Assembly: GCA_018713805.1 (NCBI GenBank)
Contig: DVOF01000158.1
Span: 1-7,329 of the forward strand
Source: Candidatus Aphodoplasma excrementigallinarum
GTDB taxonomy: Bacteria > Bacillota > Clostridia > UBA1381 > UMGS1253
Direction: 5' to 3'
DNA length: 7,329 bases
The position numbers and the translations under genes are program-made. Position 1 is the first letter of the stretch; each line of letters opens with the position of its first letter. Shown here piece by piece: positions 7,036 to 7,329 of this stretch. The notes under the pieces were generated by a model. It did no database searches. It was not told the origin of the DNA and saw only the letters and a list, made by a program, of their open reading frames with translations.

Positions 7036-7320
7036 TTACTCTACCTTTGCCAAAATGTCGCTCTGGCGCAGGATGGTGTATTCCTCGCCGTCAAGCTTTA
7101 CTTCCGTGCCGGCATACTTGCTCATGATTACCTTGTCGCCGACGCTGACTTCCATCTTCACTTCCTTGCCGTCGACCATCCCGCCGGGGCCAACCGCAAC
7201 AATCTCGGCCATCTGCGGCTTTTCCTTTGCGCTGCCGGCCAGGATGATGCCGCTTTTTGTGGTATCTTCGCTTTCAAGCATTTTGATTACGACTCTGTCA
7301 CCTAAAGGCTTAATGTTCAT
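7036..7320 (-). CDS. groS: Co-chaperonin GroES (Hsp10)
   Basis: This 94-residue protein forms the heptameric lid that caps GroEL and closes the folding chamber. The start MNIKPLGDRVVIK, the mobile loop (about 16-34, with the hydrophobic contact IIL at 25-27), the roof-region turn VGPGG and the ending ILRQSDILAKVE are all typical. The length is normal for bacteria and the frame is intact. Only 9 bases upstream (GTTATAGAA on the coding strand) fall in the window. Its ribosome binding site, its promoter and any HrcA-controlled CIRCE repeat, commonly found before groESL in Firmicutes, are therefore not visible. It is the first gene of the groES-groEL pair. Confidence 0.99.
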   Translation of the reverse strand: MNIKPLGDRVVIKMLESEDTTKSGIILAGSAKEKPQMAEIVAVGPGGMVDGKEVKMEVSVGDKVIMSKYAGTEVKLDGEEYTILRQSDILAKVE

Positions 7321-7329
7321 TTCTATAAC

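Noticed and set aside
7321..7329. CIRCE heat-shock operator upstream of groES
   Set aside because: Only 9 bases of upstream sequence are present, and they show no TTAGCACTC or GAGTGCTAA. The operator, if any, is outside the window.

Overview
The window looks like a chromosomal piece of an anaerobic Firmicute, most likely a Clostridia member with moderately GC-rich DNA. The evidence is the strong GGAGG-type ribosome binding sites, the SLH-type surface anchor, the VanR/VanS-like two-component pair, and a GroES/GroEL pair of Firmicutes type. The family or genus cannot be fixed from the sequence alone. Coding density is very high and no gap exceeds about 80 bases.

The left and central part (1-5275, + strand) is a three-gene accessory module. 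It starts with a 71-base leader holding two 11-bp-spaced copies of TAAGGTTGCT, the arrangement expected for an OmpR/PhoB-family regulator site. Next comes a 1068-residue exported mosaic protein: signal peptide, parallel beta-helix carbohydrate-binding-like domain (DUF4353/Cthe_2159 type), Pro/Gly-rich repeat linker, three SLH repeats, and a C-terminal phytase-like (esterase-like, PF13449) domain. An 81-base spacer with its own probable promoter and nested inverted repeats leads to an OmpR-family response regulator. That gene overlaps the histidine kinase gene by 4 bases (ATGA).

The right part (5355-7320, - strand) is the housekeeping groES-groEL operon. It is transcribed towards the two-component system and separated from it by a strong bidirectional terminator. 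The groES promoter and any CIRCE operator lie beyond the right edge of the window.

Working model (inference): the kinase senses an envelope or extracellular signal, and the regulator controls the surface protein through the direct repeats in the leader. The surface protein, held by its SLH repeats to the cell-wall polymer, displays a glycan-binding domain and a phosphoester- or ester-directed domain. The groESL genes are unrelated neighbours. The least ordinary items are the domain order of the surface protein and its link to a dedicated two-component system.
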